Assembly: GCA_021784255.1 (NCBI GenBank)
Contig: JAJXSZ010000009.1
Location: 1-24,817, forward strand
DNA from: Pseudomonadota bacterium
Lineage (GTDB): Bacteria > Pseudomonadota > Alphaproteobacteria > Acetobacterales > Acetobacteraceae
Direction of reading: 5' to 3'
DNA length: 24,817 nt
Within the stretch, counting starts at the first letter, position 1. Each line of letters begins with the position of its first letter. The notes beneath the pieces are model-generated. The model was not told where the DNA came from, searched no databases, and saw only the letters and a program-made list of their open reading frames with translations. Below, in pieces: positions 23,040 through 24,817 of this stretch. Position numbers and translations under genes: made by a program.

Positions 23040-23918
23040 ATGATCCTCGTCTTCGGCTCGATCAATCTCGATCTCGTGCTGCCGGTGCCGGTGCTGCCGG
23101 CGCCGGGCGAGACCGTGCTTGGCGCGGCCTATTCGACCCAGCCCGGCGGCAAGGGCGCGAACCAGGCGCTCGCCGCCGCGCGCGACGGCGCGGCGGTGGT
23201 GCTCGCGGGCTGCGTCGGCCGCGACGGCTTCGCCGCGCCGGCGCTGGCGCTGCTGCGCGCCGCCGGCGTCGACCTCGTGCGCGTCGCCGAGACCGCATCG
23301 CCCACCGGGCTTGCCGCCATCGCCGTCGATCCCGCGGGGCGAAACCAGATCGTCGTTGCCGGCGGCGCCAATGCCCGTGCCGCCGCCGGGCAGGTGGAGG
23401 ATGCGCTGCTCGCGCCGCACACCACGCTGCTGCTTCAGCGCGAGGTGGACCCGGCCGAGTCCGCCCGCCTTGCCCTGCGTGCGAAGCAGCGCGGCTGCCG
23501 CGTCGTGCTCAACACCGCGCCCGCCGGCCCGTTCCCCGAGGCGGCGCTGGCCGCCCTCGACGTGCTCGTCGCCAACGCGGTCGAGGCCGCGGAGCTCGGT
23601 GCCGCGTCCGCCGCCGAGCTGGCCGCCCGCCATCCGGGCCTCGCCGCCGTGATCACCCGCGGCGAGGCGGGCGTCGAGGTCGCGGCCCCGGGCGAGCGCT
23701 TCGCGCTGCCGGCGCACCCGGTCGCGGTGCGCGACACCACCGCCGCCGGCGATACCTTCACCGGCGTGTTCGCGGCCGGGCTCGACCGTGGCCTGTCCCT
23801 GCGCGCGGCTGCGCTGCGCGCCAACGCCGCCGCGGCGCTCTGCTGCACGCGCCAGGGCTCGCAGCAGAGCATCCCGCTCGCCGCCGAGACCGACGCGATG
23901 CTGGCCGCGGCGCGGTGA
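23040..23918 (+). CDS. ribokinase-type PfkB sugar kinase
   Basis: A 292-residue kinase of the PfkB family. It has the substrate motif GSINLD (6-11), GGKGANQA (36-43), the NxxE motif at Asn179-Glu182 (NAVE) and the second family signature DTTAAGDTFTGVFAAGL (232-248), with catalytic base Asp238. Ribokinase, phosphorylating D-ribose at O5, is the closest match in layout and length, but related nucleoside kinases are possible. It starts at ATG 23040, 10 bp after thyX. The stop overlaps the start of the permease gene by 4 bp. No ribose transporter lies nearby. Confidence 0.88.
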   Translation: MILVFGSINLDLVLPVPVLPAPGETVLGAAYSTQPGGKGANQALAAARDGAAVVLAGCVGRDGFAAPALALLRAAGVDLVRVAETASPTGLAAIAVDPAGRNQIVVAGGANARAAAGQVEDALLAPHTTLLLQREVDPAESARLALRAKQRGCRVVLNTAPAGPFPEAALAALDVLVANAVEAAELGAASAAELAARHPGLAAVITRGEAGVEVAAPGERFALPAHPVAVRDTTAAGDTFTGVFAAGLDRGLSLRAAALRANAAAALCCTRQGSQQSIPLAAETDAMLAAAR

Positions 23919-24667
23919 GCGCGCACCGCCTGGTCTTCCTGGTCCTCGCCGGCCTGCTCGGCGGCGGCATGAACGCGCTGGCCGGCGGCGGCTCCTTCGC
24001 CACCCTGCCGGCGCTGATTGCCGCCGGCCTCTCGCCGGTGGTGGCGAACGCCTCCAGCACCGTCGCCCTCTGGCCCGGCGGCGCGGCCGGCGCCTGGACC
24101 TACCGCGCCGGCCTGCGCCCGGTCTGCGACGTCGCGCTCGGCCCGACGCTTGCCGTCACCTTCGCCGGCGGGCTGTTCGGCGCCGCGCTGCTGCTCGCCC
24201 TGCCATCGCATTCCTTCGACGTGGTGCTGCCCTGGCTGCTGCTGCTCGCCACCCTGACCCTCGCCTTCGGCCGCCGCGCCGGCGAGGCGCTGCAGGGCCG
24301 GCTGCACATGGGCACGCGCACCATGCTCGCGGTGCAGTTCGCGCTCGCAACCTATGGCGGCTATTTCGGCGGCGCCGTCGGGCTGATGATGGCCGCCGCA
24401 TGGTCCTTCCTCGGCGAGCCGGACCTGCGCGCGCTCAATGCCCCGCGCACGCTCCTCGTGGCGGCGGCCAACAGCATGGCGGTGCTGGTGTTCGTGTTCG
24501 CCGGCGTGGTGCGTTGGGGGCCGACGCTGGCGATGCTCGCGGGCGGCGTCGCCGGCGGCTTCCTCGGCGCGCGCATCGGCCGCCGCCTGCCCCCGATGGT
24601 GACCCGCGCGATGACGCTGGCCTTCGCCAGCGCCATCACCATCGTCTTCTTCGTCCGCGGCGGCTGA
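23915..24667 (+). CDS. TauE/SafE (TSUP) family membrane permease
   Basis: A 250-residue integral membrane protein with about eight hydrophobic segments, of the TSUP family. The first helix carries GGGMNALAGGGSF, the family's glycine-rich motif, and the half repeated later has GGYFGGAVGLMMAA. Family members export or import sulfite, sulfoacetate, taurine and other organic anions; the substrate here is unknown. It starts at GTG 23915, overlapping the ribokinase stop by 4 bp (GTGA), so it is coupled to that gene. Confidence 0.9.
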   Translation: MSAHRLVFLVLAGLLGGGMNALAGGGSFATLPALIAAGLSPVVANASSTVALWPGGAAGAWTYRAGLRPVCDVALGPTLAVTFAGGLFGAALLLALPSHSFDVVLPWLLLLATLTLAFGRRAGEALQGRLHMGTRTMLAVQFALATYGGYFGGAVGLMMAAAWSFLGEPDLRALNAPRTLLVAAANSMAVLVFVFAGVVRWGPTLAMLAGGVAGGFLGARIGRRLPPMVTRAMTLAFASAITIVFFVRGG

Positions 24668-24699
24668 GCGACCGGCGCGCGCGCCCGCGCCCGCGCTTC

Positions 24700-24817
24700 T
24701 CAGTCGATGACGATCTTGGGCCCCGCCGGCGCCCCCGCGAGCTTCGCCGCCAGCCGGGCGGCGATCGCCGCATAGGCCTTTGCGGCCTCACTGTCCGGCG
24801 CGTGCGCCGCGACCGGC
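24700..24817 (-). CDS. Mrp/ApbC-type Fe-S carrier ATPase, C-terminal end
   Basis: Only the last 38 codons are in the window, ending at TGA (24702-24700). The segment PVAAHAPDSEAAKAYAAIA is typical of the last helices of Mrp/ApbC P-loop ATPases (family pattern P-V-x-DPDS-x-A-x-x-Y-x-x-IA), and the protein ends GPKIVID. Mrp proteins carry Fe-S clusters to apo-proteins. The Walker motif lies outside the window, so the call rests on the tail alone. It converges with the permease gene, 32 bp away. Confidence 0.65.
   Translation of the reverse strand, partial: PVAAHAPDSEAAKAYAAIAARLAAKLAGAPAGPKIVID

Noticed and set aside
24668..24699. Alternating GC tract between convergent genes
   Set aside because: Short and of a kind expected at this base composition; no clear hairpin with a T-run.

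Overview
The window is a very GC-rich, densely packed stretch of bacterial chromosome. Three things point to an alphaproteobacterium, probably in or near the Acetobacteraceae/Rhodospirillales: a permuted two-piece tmRNA of the alphaproteobacterial type, an alphaproteobacterial-style SspB, and ThyX on the chromosome. The family-level placement is inference. I see no insertion sequence, prophage, CRISPR array, tRNA or rRNA.

Layout. (1) 1-7406, all on the minus strand: a TerB/J-domain protein, a cytosolic AmpD/AmiD-type amidase and an MFS transporter, then an OmpR-type response regulator with its histidine kinase, then a P-loop protein (DUF1611/MobB-like), an alpha/beta hydrolase and a second MFS transporter that is clearly a paralogue of the first (cut by the window edge). 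Many of these genes overlap by 4 bp. (2) 7636-13285, plus strand: a fused hydantoinase/5-oxoprolinase, an RraA-like aldolase-family protein and a diaminopropionate ammonia-lyase-like PLP enzyme, with a small minus-strand ORF between the last two. This looks like a catabolic module for a nitrogenous or lactam-type compound (inference). (3) 13406-17266, minus strand: the late queuosine pathway queA-tgt-queF-queG plus a ribbon-helix-helix protein. (4) 17520-18440, plus strand: a secreted lectin-like PEP-CTERM protein. (5) 18456-22006, minus strand: ssrA (tmRNA), tag (3-methyladenine glycosylase I), sspB, class I fumarase and a VOC-family protein. (6) 22052-24667, plus strand: thyX, a ribokinase-type sugar kinase and a TauE/SafE permease. 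The C-terminal end of an Mrp/ApbC-type protein lies at the right edge on the minus strand.

The most notable item is not protein-coding. Between tag and thyX, on the minus strand, lies a permuted two-piece tmRNA: an acceptor piece ending in CCA, a 32-nt intervening segment, then a coding piece with the tag ORF ANDNNAMALAA-stop. It is easily missed because a long open frame upstream of thyX runs antisense through it. It lies one gene away from sspB, whose product delivers tmRNA-tagged proteins to ClpXP, so the tagging RNA and the adaptor that reads the tag are nearly adjacent.

Other structure worth noting: a 17-bp tandem duplication that pulled apart what was probably a 4-bp stop/start overlap (6686-6719); a 9-bp repeat array coding the acidic SspB tail just upstream of the fumarase start (20526-20561); an 11-bp tandem repeat between the histidine kinase and the DUF1611 gene that could be the response regulator's binding site (2601-2622); and two perfect hairpins between convergent genes (13293-13401).
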